This document shows positions 41,342 through 49,908 of a stretch of DNA of 64,000 nt, piece after piece (position 1 is the stretch's first letter; each line of letters opens with the position of its first letter). The translations under genes were made by a program, and so were the position numbers. Below the pieces are notes generated by a model. That model had not been told where the DNA came from. It saw nothing but the letters and a program-made list of their open reading frames with translations, and searched no databases. The stretch is from contig NZ_LSIC01000122.1 of NCBI RefSeq assembly GCF_001556045.1, positions 1 through 64,000 on the forward strand. The letters run 5' to 3'. The DNA is from Bradyrhizobium sp. CCH5-F6 (GTDB lineage Bacteria; Pseudomonadota; Alphaproteobacteria; Rhizobiales; Xanthobacteraceae).

Positions 41342-42994
41342 ATGATACCTTTTGACGGCAATCGGGATCGCCAAGGCCTTATCCTGTCGGACGGGGTCAG
41401 GATCATCCACGCGAGCGGAATCGGGACCGATACTCGACTCAAAAGCCTGGCGCTCGATCCGGGTTGGATAGGCGAAGCGCGAACCCGTCGCGTCAATCCG
41501 CTCACGCTGGATCGTCACTCCTACAACGTCCTTGTGATGTCCGTCACCGGCCACGACGTCCTGATCGTCAGCTCCCCTCCGGGCGACGCCGTCATCAGCT
41601 TTCTAACCAGCGTCGACTTCGCCTGGGACATGATGGAGCAGCTTCTGACGGATCCCTTCGAAAGCATGATCATCGTCGATGAAAAGGCGCGCATATCCTA
41701 CATGTCGCCGCTCCATGAACGCTTTTTCGGCCTCAATCCGGGAGAGGCCAGAATGCGACCGGTCGAGGATGTCGTGGAGGGAACACGGCTTCATAAAGTC
41801 GTGAAAAGCGGCAAGGCGGAAGTCGGCACAATGCAGCACATGCAAGGGTCCGACAGAATAGTTTCAAGAATCCCCATCCGCCGGAAGGACAAGGTGCTCG
41901 GAGCCTATGGCCGCGTGATGTTCAAGGGACCCGAACAGCTCGCCATACTGAATGCACGGATTCGAGCTCTGGAAGGACAGGTCGAATACTACAAACGAGA
42001 GACTGAAACTCTCAAGTCGCAGAAGTACGGACTCGACAGCATCGTGGGGAACAGTCCCGCCGTGCAACGGCTTCGCGCCGAGATCGTGAAGATCGCTCCT
42101 CTGGAGATCCCCGTGCTGATCCGCGGTGAGAGCGGTACCGGCAAGGAGTTGGTCGCTCACGCGCTGCATCGTCTGAGCCCGCGAAGGGATGGCCCCATGG
42201 TGGCGGTGAACGCCGCGGCGATGCCTCAGACCCTCGTCGAGTCAGAACTGTTCGGATACGAACCGGGAGCCTTCACCGGCGCCGACAAGAAGGGGCGGAA
42301 AGGCAAATTCGAGCAGGCCACCGAGGGCATTATTTTCCTCGACGAAATCGGCGACATGCCGCTCGAAGTTCAGGCGAAGTTGCTACGCGTGCTCCAGGAC
42401 CGGATCGTCGAACGCGTCGGTGGGGACAAGCCGCGTCAACTGGATTTCCGGCTAATTTCGGCGACGAACAGGGATCTCCAGTCCTTGGTCGAAGCCGGCA
42501 CCTTTCGCCTTGACCTGTTCTACAGGATATCGCCGATCGTGATTACGCTGCCTCCCCTGCGGGAGCGCATCGAGGACATTCCGCTGCTGGCCTCGAAATT
42601 CCTCGAGAACATCGCCTATCGGCACGCGCGTCCAACGCCGTCCATAGACGAGGACGCCTTGACGGCGCTGATGGAGAGACCCTGGCCCGGCAACATCCGA
42701 CAACTCCAACATGAGATCGAACGCGCTTTTGCTTTCTGCGACGGGACGACCATCATGGTCCACGATCTGACCGAGGCGAAGACCGAGCAACAGATCGGAG
42801 CACAGCTGACGACGTTCGATGCCATGCCCCCGACGACCAACGAAGGGCTGCGGACGATGCTTGACAAAGTCGAAACGAAAGGGATCCGGGAGGCGCTCGC
42901 TCGCCACAAGGGCAACAAGAAGCGCGCCGCCGAAAGTCTCGGAATTTCGCGATCCTACCTATATCGAAAGCTTTCCGAGATGAACGAGACGTAG
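41342..42994 (+). CDS. Sigma-54-dependent enhancer-binding protein (PAS, AAA+, Fis-type HTH)
   Basis: A 550-residue activator. Residues 1-95 form an unrecognised domain, and a PAS domain follows (about 100-195, FESMIIVDEKARISYMSPLH). A coiled linker (LAILNARIRALEGQVEYYK) leads to the AAA+ domain with Walker A GESGTGKE (about 262), the sigma-54 contact loop GAFTGA (about 309) and IIFLDEIGDMP for Walker B. The Fis-type HTH is NKKRAAESLGISRSYLYRKL. It probably activates the seven sigma-54 promoters found between 36393 and 53338. The signal could be an acyl-CoA or free acid; a receiver domain is absent. Confidence 0.95.
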   Translation: MIPFDGNRDRQGLILSDGVRIIHASGIGTDTRLKSLALDPGWIGEARTRRVNPLTLDRHSYNVLVMSVTGHDVLIVSSPPGDAVISFLTSVDFAWDMMEQLLTDPFESMIIVDEKARISYMSPLHERFFGLNPGEARMRPVEDVVEGTRLHKVVKSGKAEVGTMQHMQGSDRIVSRIPIRRKDKVLGAYGRVMFKGPEQLAILNARIRALEGQVEYYKRETETLKSQKYGLDSIVGNSPAVQRLRAEIVKIAPLEIPVLIRGESGTGKELVAHALHRLSPRRDGPMVAVNAAAMPQTLVESELFGYEPGAFTGADKKGRKGKFEQATEGIIFLDEIGDMPLEVQAKLLRVLQDRIVERVGGDKPRQLDFRLISATNRDLQSLVEAGTFRLDLFYRISPIVITLPPLRERIEDIPLLASKFLENIAYRHARPTPSIDEDALTALMERPWPGNIRQLQHEIERAFAFCDGTTIMVHDLTEAKTEQQIGAQLTTFDAMPPTTNEGLRTMLDKVETKGIREALARHKGNKKRAAESLGISRSYLYRKLSEMNET

Positions 42995-43014
42995 GCGAGG
43001 CCGACGTCGCAAAG

Positions 43015-43029
43015 CCCCGGCGACCGGGG
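43015..43029. terminator. Short terminator-like hairpin between convergent genes
   Basis: CCCCGGCGACCGGGG forms a 6-bp GC stem with a 3-nt loop, in the 100-bp gap between the activator gene and the convergent thioesterase gene. There is no U-tract, so factor-independent termination is uncertain. Confidence 0.4.
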
Positions 43030-43094
43030 TCGGATAATGCAGCAGCCCGCTCGCTAGGCGGACGTCTCGGCGTCGGTCAACGTCGTCGGATGGG

Positions 43095-43520
43095 TCAGGC
43101 GATCTTGCTGTAGATCCCCTGCCCCGTCGCGACGAGTTGTCCACTCGGATGGCTTTCCGCGATAATCGAAGCGAAGTATGTCCTGCCGCCCTGTTTCGAG
43201 ATCCGCCCCGTCGCACGGATCCTAGAGTCGCCGGCCTCCGATCTTCCGACGAAACTGCAATTCAGCGAGACCGTCACCGCCTTCGGCGCCACCTCGTCGT
43301 TCGGATCCGATATGGCCCACAGCCCGGCGGTGTCCAGCATCGCCATGAGGACACCTCCGTGAACGGTGCCATGACGGTTGAGATGCTCGGGACCGATCTC
43401 GATCTCGAAACATGCTTCGTCGGCGACCGCTCTGGTCTTCTGCATTCCGAGGACGTCGCCGAAGTGAAATCCTTCGGGGAAGCGGCCGCCGAGCGCGCCC
43501 TTGAGATCAGGGGAAGCCAT
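43095..43520 (-). CDS. Hot-dog thioesterase (PaaI/4HBT type)
   Basis: A 141-residue single hot-dog thioesterase with HGTVHGGVLMAMLDTAGLWA and NCSFVGRSEAGDSRIRATGR. The HGG loop and Asp are the usual catalytic area. It is the last gene of the ten-gene operon read from 51524 and could release free acid from dead-end CoA thioesters or free CoA. Confidence 0.9.
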   Translation of the reverse strand: MASPDLKGALGGRFPEGFHFGDVLGMQKTRAVADEACFEIEIGPEHLNRHGTVHGGVLMAMLDTAGLWAISDPNDEVAPKAVTVSLNCSFVGRSEAGDSRIRATGRISKQGGRTYFASIIAESHPSGQLVATGQGIYSKIA

Positions 43521-43556
43521 GCTCTGTCTCCAAGGTTGTGGCCGCTCTGGACGGGA

Positions 43557-44195
43557 TCATTTCCCAACGCCTCCTCCGTCGCGGTTCTTCGCGACGATCG
43601 CTCGTCGCGGAGGCGCGTAGGCCGGCGTCCCGTAGGTCTCGAACAACGCATGCGTCACGTCGTAGTGCCGCGCCATGCCGCCGCGGAAGATGCGTTCGAG
43701 AGGGCCGTCCGGATATCCGAGACCGAGTTTGCACGTCAGATCCATGTCCGCCTGGGTAGCCAGCCGCTCGTCGAGGAATCGCAAGGCCGCGTTGTACTTC
43801 GGGATCACCAGCCGGTTGACGATCCGGCCGATCTGATCCGCGGAGACCACGACTTCGAGACCCGCTTTCGTGAAGAGCTCGGTGGCGGCCGCGACTGCCG
43901 CGTCAGACGCGGATAAAGGCCGGACCAGTTCGACGAGCTTGGACGGCGCGTCGTCGCCGTTGCGGTAGCGCGCGAAGCCCACGACGTTCGAATGTGCGCT
44001 GTCATTGCCGATATGCTGCGCGAGGCTCTCGTTGCCGAGTTCGACGAGAATCGCTGTCTTGCTGGGATCCGCAGCGAACGGCGCTTTGCATAGGACGAGG
44101 ACATCGGTGCCCTTGTCCTTCGACGCTCCAGAGAGAAACCCATCGCCTTCCGGGAAGGACCGGCTCGGGCCGTTCTGAATGATGGTGTAGGTCAT
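43557..44195 (-). CDS. 3-hydroxyacyl-CoA dehydrogenase C-domain-like protein
   Basis: A 212-residue protein whose second half matches the C-terminal domain of 3-hydroxyacyl-CoA dehydrogenases (VVVSADQIGRIVNRLVIPKY, then a GLGYPDGPLERI segment). The N-terminal part keeps the outline of the Rossmann domain (VLVLCKAPFAAD) without a GxGxxG nucleotide loop. It cannot be a normal NAD enzyme on its own and may be a partner of the full-length dehydrogenase just upstream. The ATG at 44195 is used; an upstream TTG overlaps the preceding gene. Confidence 0.82.
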   Translation of the reverse strand: MTYTIIQNGPSRSFPEGDGFLSGASKDKGTDVLVLCKAPFAADPSKTAILVELGNESLAQHIGNDSAHSNVVGFARYRNGDDAPSKLVELVRPLSASDAAVAAATELFTKAGLEVVVSADQIGRIVNRLVIPKYNAALRFLDERLATQADMDLTCKLGLGYPDGPLERIFRGGMARHYDVTHALFETYGTPAYAPPRRAIVAKNRDGGGVGK

Positions 44196-44199
44196 CGGC

Positions 44200-45081
44200 T
44201 CAAGCTCCAAGCATCGCGTTGCCTTCGTAGTCGAAGAAACCCCGTCCGGACTTCCGTCCGAGCAGGCCCGCGGCGACCATGCGCTTCAGCAAGGGCGGCG
44301 TGGCCGCCCGCGGATCTAGGGTGATCGGGTAGAACGCCTCGCAAAGACGGACCTGGGTATCGAGCCCGATCAGATCGATCAGTTCGAGTGGTCCCATCTT
44401 GTAGCCGAGACCCGTCTTGATGGCCTTGTCGACGTCGGCGGCGCTCGCGACCCCGGCCTCGACGACACGGATCGCGTCGTTGTTGAATGGCACCAGGAGC
44501 GCGTTCAGGATGAAGCCCGGCTTGTCCTGCGTCTTGACCGGGATCTGGCCGCAGGCCTTCGTCCACTCCCATGCGGTATTGAAGGTCTCCTCCGACGTGA
44601 GGATGCCCGGCGACATCTCGATCAGTTTCATCAACTGCGCGGGCAGACAGAAATGCATGCCGACCACACGCGCCGGCAGCTTCGATCCTGCCGCGATTTC
44701 CGTGATCGACAGCGTCGAGGTGTTCGACGCGAAGATCGTGTCCTCGGCGCAGACCTCGTCGAGCCGCTTCAACAGGTCGCGCTTGGTCGCCAGATCCTCG
44801 AAGACCGCCTCTATGACCAGATCGCAGCCGCCGAGTTCGGCGATGTCCGTGGTGTGGGACATGGCGCCTACGATGACGTCGCGCTTGGTCGCCTTGAGCT
44901 TGCCGCGTTCGACGGACTTGTCGAGGAAGGCCGCGGACTGTTTGGTGGCGCGCTCAAGCGCATCGCTCTTCATGTCGTAGGAGATGGTGCGGAATCCTGC
45001 ACGCGCCGCGACCAGCGCGATGCCCGCCCCCATCGTGCCCGCGGCGCCGCAGACGCCGACCGTCTTGATTGATTTCGTCAT
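44200..45081 (-). CDS. 3-hydroxyacyl-CoA dehydrogenase (3-hydroxybutyryl-CoA dehydrogenase-like)
   Basis: A 293-residue enzyme. The NAD loop is VGVCGAAGTMGAGIALVAAR (residues 8-27), catalytic-domain signatures are FASNTSTLSITEIA and GMHFCLPAQLMKLIEM with the His of the His-Glu pair, and the C-terminal domain has KPGFILNALLVPFNNDAIRV. The loop HFCLPAQ departs from the usual HFFNPV, perhaps reflecting an unusual substrate. It overlaps the acyl-CoA dehydrogenase by 4 bp. Confidence 0.92.
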   Translation of the reverse strand: MTKSIKTVGVCGAAGTMGAGIALVAARAGFRTISYDMKSDALERATKQSAAFLDKSVERGKLKATKRDVIVGAMSHTTDIAELGGCDLVIEAVFEDLATKRDLLKRLDEVCAEDTIFASNTSTLSITEIAAGSKLPARVVGMHFCLPAQLMKLIEMSPGILTSEETFNTAWEWTKACGQIPVKTQDKPGFILNALLVPFNNDAIRVVEAGVASAADVDKAIKTGLGYKMGPLELIDLIGLDTQVRLCEAFYPITLDPRAATPPLLKRMVAAGLLGRKSGRGFFDYEGNAMLGA

Positions 45082-46244
45082 TTTGCCGCGAAACTCCTGC
45101 CGATGAGCTGTCGGTGCACCTGGTTGGTGCCCTCCCAAATCTGGGTGATCTTGGCGTCGCGCATCAGCCGCTCGACGCGATAGTCGCGGCAGTAGCCGTA
45201 GCCGCCGAACATCTGCACCGCTTCGGTCGAAGCGCGCATGGCGAGGTCCGACGCGCGCATCTTGGCCATCGAAGCCTCGACGCCGAAGTCCTTCGCCCCG
45301 GAATCGATCAGCCCGGCCAAGTAGTCGAGCCAACGATCCGACATGGCGAGGTCGGTCGCGAGGTCCGCCAGCATGAACTGATTGGCCTGGAAATCAACGA
45401 TGCGACGTCCCGATTGCTTGCGCTCGTTCATGTAGGCCGTCATGTCGTTGAAGGCCGCCATCGCGATGCCCATCGCATGCGCGGCGATGCTTGGGCGCGA
45501 GCGGTTCAGCGACGCCAGCAGGATGCGAAGACCGTCACCAGGTTCGCCGATGAGATTGGCGCGCGGCGCGCGTACGCCATCGAAGCGCAACGCAGCCGTC
45601 GAGGAACCGCGATGCCCCATCTTGTCTTCGAGGCGGAGGACCTCGAAGCCCGGTGCGCCCTTCTCCAGCACCAGCACCGATATGGCCTTCTTGGCCTCCT
45701 CGATCCCGGCGAACTTCCCGAACAGCAGGATGCGGTCGGCGACATCGCCGTTGGTTATGAATATCTTGGAACCGTCGATGACGATGTCGTCGCCGTCGGG
45801 CGTGAAGCGTGTTTTCATGCCGGTCGCGTCGGAGCCGGCGGATTCCTCGGTGATCGCCAGCGAAGCGAGGCCACCCCCGGCGATGCACGGCAGAAGGCGC
45901 GCCTTCTGTTCGGTCGTTCCGAACTCGATCAGCGGCTTCATCGCATGGAAGTTCGTCGCGTAGATGATGCCGGTCGCAGCACAGGCCTCGGAGATGCGCT
46001 TGACGATCGCGAGGTACAGGCGGAACGACATGGGCGCGCCGCCGAAGTCCTCCGGAACGAAGACCCGATTGAGGCCGAGTTCGTTGATCGCCTTGACGTT
46101 GGCCCAGGGAAATTTGCCCGTCGCGTCGGTGTGCTCCGCATTCGGAGCGATCAAGTCGGCGCACAGCCGGTCGACCTGGGACAGGACCAGCTTATCATCC
46201 TCGCCCCAATTGCGGTTGTGGTCAAGTTGGTCGAAAATTGACAT
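45078..46244 (-). CDS. Acyl-CoA dehydrogenase (canonical catalytic Glu)
   Basis: A 388-residue dehydrogenase with AITEESAGSDATGMKTRFTP, the segment LNRSRPSIAAHAMG and the C-terminal TQIWEGTNQVHRQLIG. The Glu in WEGT is the canonical base, unlike the two enzymes at 28184 and 33218. In the ring-degradation reading of this operon it would take the role of a cyclohexanecarboxyl-CoA dehydrogenase; this is inferred from neighbours. It is coupled to the next gene by 4-bp overlap. Confidence 0.92.
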   Translation of the reverse strand: MSIFDQLDHNRNWGEDDKLVLSQVDRLCADLIAPNAEHTDATGKFPWANVKAINELGLNRVFVPEDFGGAPMSFRLYLAIVKRISEACAATGIIYATNFHAMKPLIEFGTTEQKARLLPCIAGGGLASLAITEESAGSDATGMKTRFTPDGDDIVIDGSKIFITNGDVADRILLFGKFAGIEEAKKAISVLVLEKGAPGFEVLRLEDKMGHRGSSTAALRFDGVRAPRANLIGEPGDGLRILLASLNRSRPSIAAHAMGIAMAAFNDMTAYMNERKQSGRRIVDFQANQFMLADLATDLAMSDRWLDYLAGLIDSGAKDFGVEASMAKMRASDLAMRASTEAVQMFGGYGYCRDYRVERLMRDAKITQIWEGTNQVHRQLIGRSFAAK

Positions 46245-46952
46245 CTAGTGATTGGCTCCCTGGCCGCCGTCGATGTAGATCGTCTCGCCCGTCAGGAACG
46301 CAATGTTCTCCGCGTAGAGCGCCCCAACGAGCCGCGCCACTTCCTGGGGCGATCCCGCTCGGCCCGCCGGGACGCGGCGTTTCAGCCAGGCCTGGGTCTT
46401 CTCGCTGGCGAGGAAATCGCGGTTGAGATCGGTCTCGATGTATCCGGGGGCGACGTCGAGCACACGGATCCCGTCGCGCGCCCATTCGGCCGCGAGGCAC
46501 CGCGTGATCGCGCCCACCGCGGCTTTCGACGCGCAATAGGCGAGATTGTCGATGACCGCGAGCTTGTCGAAGAAAGAACCGATGTTGACGATCAGCGCGT
46601 CGCCTGCGGCTTTCAGGTGCGGGTAGCTCTCGCGGCATGCAACCATGACCGCCGAGGCGTTCAGCCGCATTGTGGTCTCGAAATCGGCGAGCGACAGCTC
46701 GGCGCTCCGTTTGCCTTCGTGGGCGCCGGCGTTGTTGACGAGTCCGATGAGCGGCCCCTCGGCAGCGACCTTGGCGATCGCGTCCGCGATGGCCCGCTCT
46801 TCGGTCATGTCGCAGGCGTAGCCAGTGCCCACGGCGCTGACGCCGCTGCGCGACAGGCCAACGACCGCAAAGCCACGACGGTCGAGTTCGGCCGCGATGG
46901 CCTCCCCGATGCCGCGGCTCGCGCCGGTGACTATGATCTGGCCGCTACGCAT
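46245..46952 (-). CDS. Short-chain dehydrogenase (3-hydroxyacyl-CoA/BadH-like)
   Basis: A 235-residue SDR with cofactor loop VTGASRGIGEAIAAELDRRG, the NNAGAHEGK motif, Ser in NIGSFFDK and YCASK. The ATG at 46952 overlaps the crotonase end by 8 bp. It sits between a crotonase and an acyl-CoA dehydrogenase, the place of a 2-hydroxycyclohexanecarboxyl-CoA dehydrogenase in alicyclic acid clusters. Ordinary 3-hydroxyacyl-CoA oxidation is the alternative. Confidence 0.9.
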   Translation of the reverse strand: MRSGQIIVTGASRGIGEAIAAELDRRGFAVVGLSRSGVSAVGTGYACDMTEERAIADAIAKVAAEGPLIGLVNNAGAHEGKRSAELSLADFETTMRLNASAVMVACRESYPHLKAAGDALIVNIGSFFDKLAVIDNLAYCASKAAVGAITRCLAAEWARDGIRVLDVAPGYIETDLNRDFLASEKTQAWLKRRVPAGRAGSPQEVARLVGALYAENIAFLTGETIYIDGGQGANH

Positions 46953-47712
46953 CCTTGAACTCCGGTTTCCGCTTCTCGGTGAACGCCGACATGCCTTCCA
47001 CGGCATCCGCCGTGCCGTAGGCCAGCGTCGAGAGATCCGCCTCGATCTTTAGTCCTTCATGGATCGGCACGTCCAACGCGCGGGACACCGCTTCGCGCAC
47101 CAACTGCTGAGCGAGAAGACTGTAGGAGGAAAACTCATGCGCGAAAGCCAATGCGGCATCGACGACGTTGCCTTCCACGATCCGGTGCAGCAGACCGATA
47201 CGCACGGCCTCTTCGGCGGCGACGGTGCGACCGAGCATGATCATCTCCATAGCCCGCGCCTCGCCGATCAGCCGAGGCAGACGCTGCGTGCCACCGTATC
47301 CGGGAATCAGACCAAGCTTGATCTCCGGAAGGCCGAGCTTCACGCTCGGAGTTCCGAGCCGGAACGTGCAGGCCAACGCCAATTCCAGACCGCCGCCGAA
47401 GGCGAAGCCATTGATGGCTGCGATGGAGGCGAACGGAAGCCTGTCGAGCTTCGCGAAGGCGGCCTGGCCTAGTTCGGCGCCCCGCTTGCACTCGATCAGC
47501 GGCCGACCGCCGAGCTCCTTGATGTCGGCGCCAGCGCAGAACGCCTTCTCGCCGGCACCGGTGACAATCAGCGCGCGAACCTTCCATGTCGCCACTTCGG
47601 TGAGCGCGCCCGAGATTTCCTTGAGCACGCCGAACGAAAGGGCGTTCAGCGCCTCCGGCCTGTTCAGGCGCAGCAGAGCGCAGTCGTCGAGTGTCGTGAG
47701 TTCGACAGGCAT
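46945..47712 (-). CDS. Enoyl-CoA hydratase (canonical crotonase)
   Basis: A 255-residue crotonase with the complete active-site pattern: AGEKAFCAGADIKELGG and INGFAFGGGLELALACTFRL for the oxyanion hole, and LPEIKLGLIPGYGGTQRLPR with the expected Glu. A hydratase acting on a 2-enoyl-CoA is therefore likely. It would act between the acyl-CoA dehydrogenase and the SDR of the operon, similar to BadK. Confidence 0.92.
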   Translation of the reverse strand: MPVELTTLDDCALLRLNRPEALNALSFGVLKEISGALTEVATWKVRALIVTGAGEKAFCAGADIKELGGRPLIECKRGAELGQAAFAKLDRLPFASIAAINGFAFGGGLELALACTFRLGTPSVKLGLPEIKLGLIPGYGGTQRLPRLIGEARAMEMIMLGRTVAAEEAVRIGLLHRIVEGNVVDAALAFAHEFSSYSLLAQQLVREAVSRALDVPIHEGLKIEADLSTLAYGTADAVEGMSAFTEKRKPEFKDA

Positions 47713-47714
47713 GG

Positions 47715-48494
47715 CTACTTTCCGAACTTGCTGGTGTCCGGCTTGCGCTTCCCCGCAAAGGATGCTGACAATTCGTGGCTTTCGTCGGTTTCGAGATATG
47801 GCCGAAGAAGAAGATCGTGCGACACGCGGGCCAGTCCGGATACGCCGCCATGCCGTGCATTGAACGCTCCTTTGATCGAAGCCAGAGCGAACGGACCGCG
47901 CTCAGCCACCTCCATCGCGAACTTGCGGGTTTCTTCCTTCAGCTTGTCGTCGGGCACCACCTTGTTGATCAGTCCGATCTCGAGCGCCTCAGCCGCGGAT
48001 ATCTTGGGGTTGCGAAACCACATCTCCTTGGCCTTCTTCTTACCGACCAGATCTTCGAGATACCAGGTGCCGTAACCCGCATCGAATGATCCCATCATCG
48101 GCCCCACCTGCCGGAATACCGCGCTCTCCTTGGCGATCGTGAGATCGCATACCACCTGTAGCACGTTGCCGCCGCCAACCGCAAAACCGTTGACGCTGGC
48201 GATCACCGGCTTCTGCAGGCGGTCGATAGATTCGTACATTTCTAGAGTCGGCAAAACACCGGCATAAAGCATGGTCTTCTCCATGCCTTCCTTGCGGCCG
48301 CCGATGCAGAAGAACCTGTCGCCCGCGCCGGTGATTACGATCACGCGCGTACGCGTCTCGCGGCGGATCTCGTTGATGCAATCACGGATCTCATGACACA
48401 TGTCGACGGTGAACATGTTGCCATCGTCGGGGCGGTTCAGCGTGATGGTGCCGACCGGACCGTCTTCTTCGTACAGGATGGTGCTGAAGGTCAT
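47715..48494 (-). CDS. Crotonase of the MenB/BadI type (candidate ring-opening 2-ketoacyl-CoA hydrolase)
   Basis: A 259-residue crotonase whose signature differs from hydratases: NGFAVGGGNVLQVVCDLTIA followed by QVGPMMGSFDAGYGTWYLED and LVGKKKAKEMWF. The GGGN and GSFDAGYGT patterns are those of 1,4-dihydroxynaphthoyl-CoA synthase (MenB) and of BadI, which hydrolytically opens 2-ketocyclohexanecarboxyl-CoA to pimelyl-CoA. No menaquinone genes are near, so ring cleavage is the better reading. It also has the typical C-terminal KRKPDTSKF. Confidence 0.85.
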   Translation of the reverse strand: MTFSTILYEEDGPVGTITLNRPDDGNMFTVDMCHEIRDCINEIRRETRTRVIVITGAGDRFFCIGGRKEGMEKTMLYAGVLPTLEMYESIDRLQKPVIASVNGFAVGGGNVLQVVCDLTIAKESAVFRQVGPMMGSFDAGYGTWYLEDLVGKKKAKEMWFRNPKISAAEALEIGLINKVVPDDKLKEETRKFAMEVAERGPFALASIKGAFNARHGGVSGLARVSHDLLLRPYLETDESHELSASFAGKRKPDTSKFGK

Positions 48495-48524
48495 GGGTGT
48501 TTCCTTTCCACTGAGTTCTTGATT

Positions 48525-48752
48525 TCAGAGACCGTCGGGCAGATAGCGGAGCACGGCGTCGTTGTGTTCGCCGAAACGGGGACGCTTGGGCAGCACTTGA
48601 TTTTTGCTAGACACCACCAATGCGTCCGAGAAATTGATGCCAGCCGCACGGACTCCGATGCGGATATGGCCGCCGCCGGGCGCGACGCCCGGGATTTCAT
48701 TGCACCGAAGACTTGATGGCACGCCGTGCACGACAACGTGAAAAGCTCGCAT
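48525..48752 (-). pseudogene. Fusion remnant: quinone oxidoreductase N-terminus joined to CoA-transferase C-terminus
   Basis: A 75-codon reading. Its first about 52 residues (MRAFHVVVHG to AAGINFSDALVVSSKNQ) match the start of zinc-independent NADPH:quinone oxidoreductases. The last about 20 residues (RPRFGEHNDAVLRYLPDGL) match the end of CaiB-family CoA-transferases. The two cannot form a working protein. It lies between the CoA-transferase and the BadI-like gene, so two genes have been lost by deletion inside the operon while the flanking genes stayed intact. Confidence 0.75.
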
Positions 48753-48762
48753 CCGGATCGTC

Positions 48763-49908
48763 CTAGTTCGCCAGGATCTTGGCGGTATCCGCGCCGAGCC
48801 GCGGTGGTGTGGATTCGTTCGAACCACGGAATTGCTCGCTTAACGGTACCGGCAGCGCAGGGATCGAGCGCCCTTCGACCAGGATTTTGCGCGACAGCAG
48901 CCCGCGCGCGGCGACATGAGGATCCGCGACCGCATCCTTCAGACTAGCAATGATCGAGCAGCACACGTCCTTGCCCGCGAAGATCGACGTCCACTCGGCT
49001 GCGGTCTTCGTCGCGATGATCTCGCCGACCGCGTCGATTGCGTCGCCTTCGTCCGCTTCCGGAGCACGCATTTCGGGAGCGAGGCCGATAGTCGAGCAGA
49101 AGTTCTCCCAAAACCTGTCTTCGATCGGCGCGACGGCGAGATGGCGGTTGTCCGACGTGCGGTAGATCTGGTATCGCGGGCTGCCGCCGGTCACCAGCGC
49201 GTCGCTGCCGCCTGGCCATTCGTCCGCCGCGAAGCCGCTGCCGAGTCCCCAATAGGCCAGCGTCAGCAGGTTCTCGCCCATCGAGACGTCGAGATAGGCC
49301 CCCACGCCGCTCTTGTCGCGCCGGCGTAACGCCAGCAAGATATTGGTCACCGCGGGATAAGCGCCACCGGCGATATCGGCGATCAACACCGGCGGGATCA
49401 CCGGTGCCCCATCGGCGCCTACGCTCAAGCCGAGAATTCCTGACTCGGCGAGGTAGTTGAGGTCGTGCGCCGCGACCATCGCCTTCGGACCATTCTGTCC
49501 CCAACCGCTGATGGCGCAATAGATTAGGCGAGAGTTGATCTCCCTGAGAGCCGCATATCCCAGACCTAACCGGTCCATTACCCCGGGCCGAAACTGCTCG
49601 ATCACGATGTCGGCTTCCGCAATCAGAGGGCTCAGCCGTTCCACGGCATCACGCGCCTTGAGGTCGATGGCGATGCTCTGCTTGCCGGCGTTGAGCAGCG
49701 CGAAATTGACGCTGTCTTCGCCGAATTTCGGCACGTAGCTCCGCATCTCGTCGCCGCGGCCGGGCCGCTCGATCTTCACGACTTGGGCGCCGGCCTCCGC
49801 CAGCATCAGACTCGCGAAGGGGCCGGGCAACAGCGTGCTGAAATCAAGGACGCGGATGTCTTCCAGTGGACGCATCTGATTCAGCTTTTCCTGTTCGTTC
49901 TGGGTCAC
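48763..49908 (-). CDS. CaiB-family CoA-transferase/racemase-like protein
   Basis: A 381-residue protein with LDFSTLLPGPFASLMLAEAG and KQSIAIDLKARD. AAHDLNYLAESG and LIADIAGGAYPAVTNILLAL place a His and Asp like alpha-methylacyl-CoA racemases. The first about 12 residues vary, and the ATG at 49875 (MRPLEDI) is an alternative start; the 4-bp overlap with the ligase at 49905 favours the longer form. It would racemise or transfer CoA to the acid activated by the ligase. Confidence 0.9.
   Translation of the reverse strand: MTQNEQEKLNQMRPLEDIRVLDFSTLLPGPFASLMLAEAGAQVVKIERPGRGDEMRSYVPKFGEDSVNFALLNAGKQSIAIDLKARDAVERLSPLIAEADIVIEQFRPGVMDRLGLGYAALREINSRLIYCAISGWGQNGPKAMVAAHDLNYLAESGILGLSVGADGAPVIPPVLIADIAGGAYPAVTNILLALRRRDKSGVGAYLDVSMGENLLTLAYWGLGSGFAADEWPGGSDALVTGGSPRYQIYRTSDNRHLAVAPIEDRFWENFCSTIGLAPEMRAPEADEGDAIDAVGEIIATKTAAEWTSIFAGKDVCCSIIASLKDAVADPHVAARGLLSRKILVEGRSIPALPVPLSEQFRGSNESTPPRLGADTAKILAN

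Noticed and set aside
45069..46241. 390-codon plus-strand open frame
   Set aside because: Exact antisense of the acyl-CoA dehydrogenase at 45078 with shadow-like composition (Arg/Asp/Val-rich).
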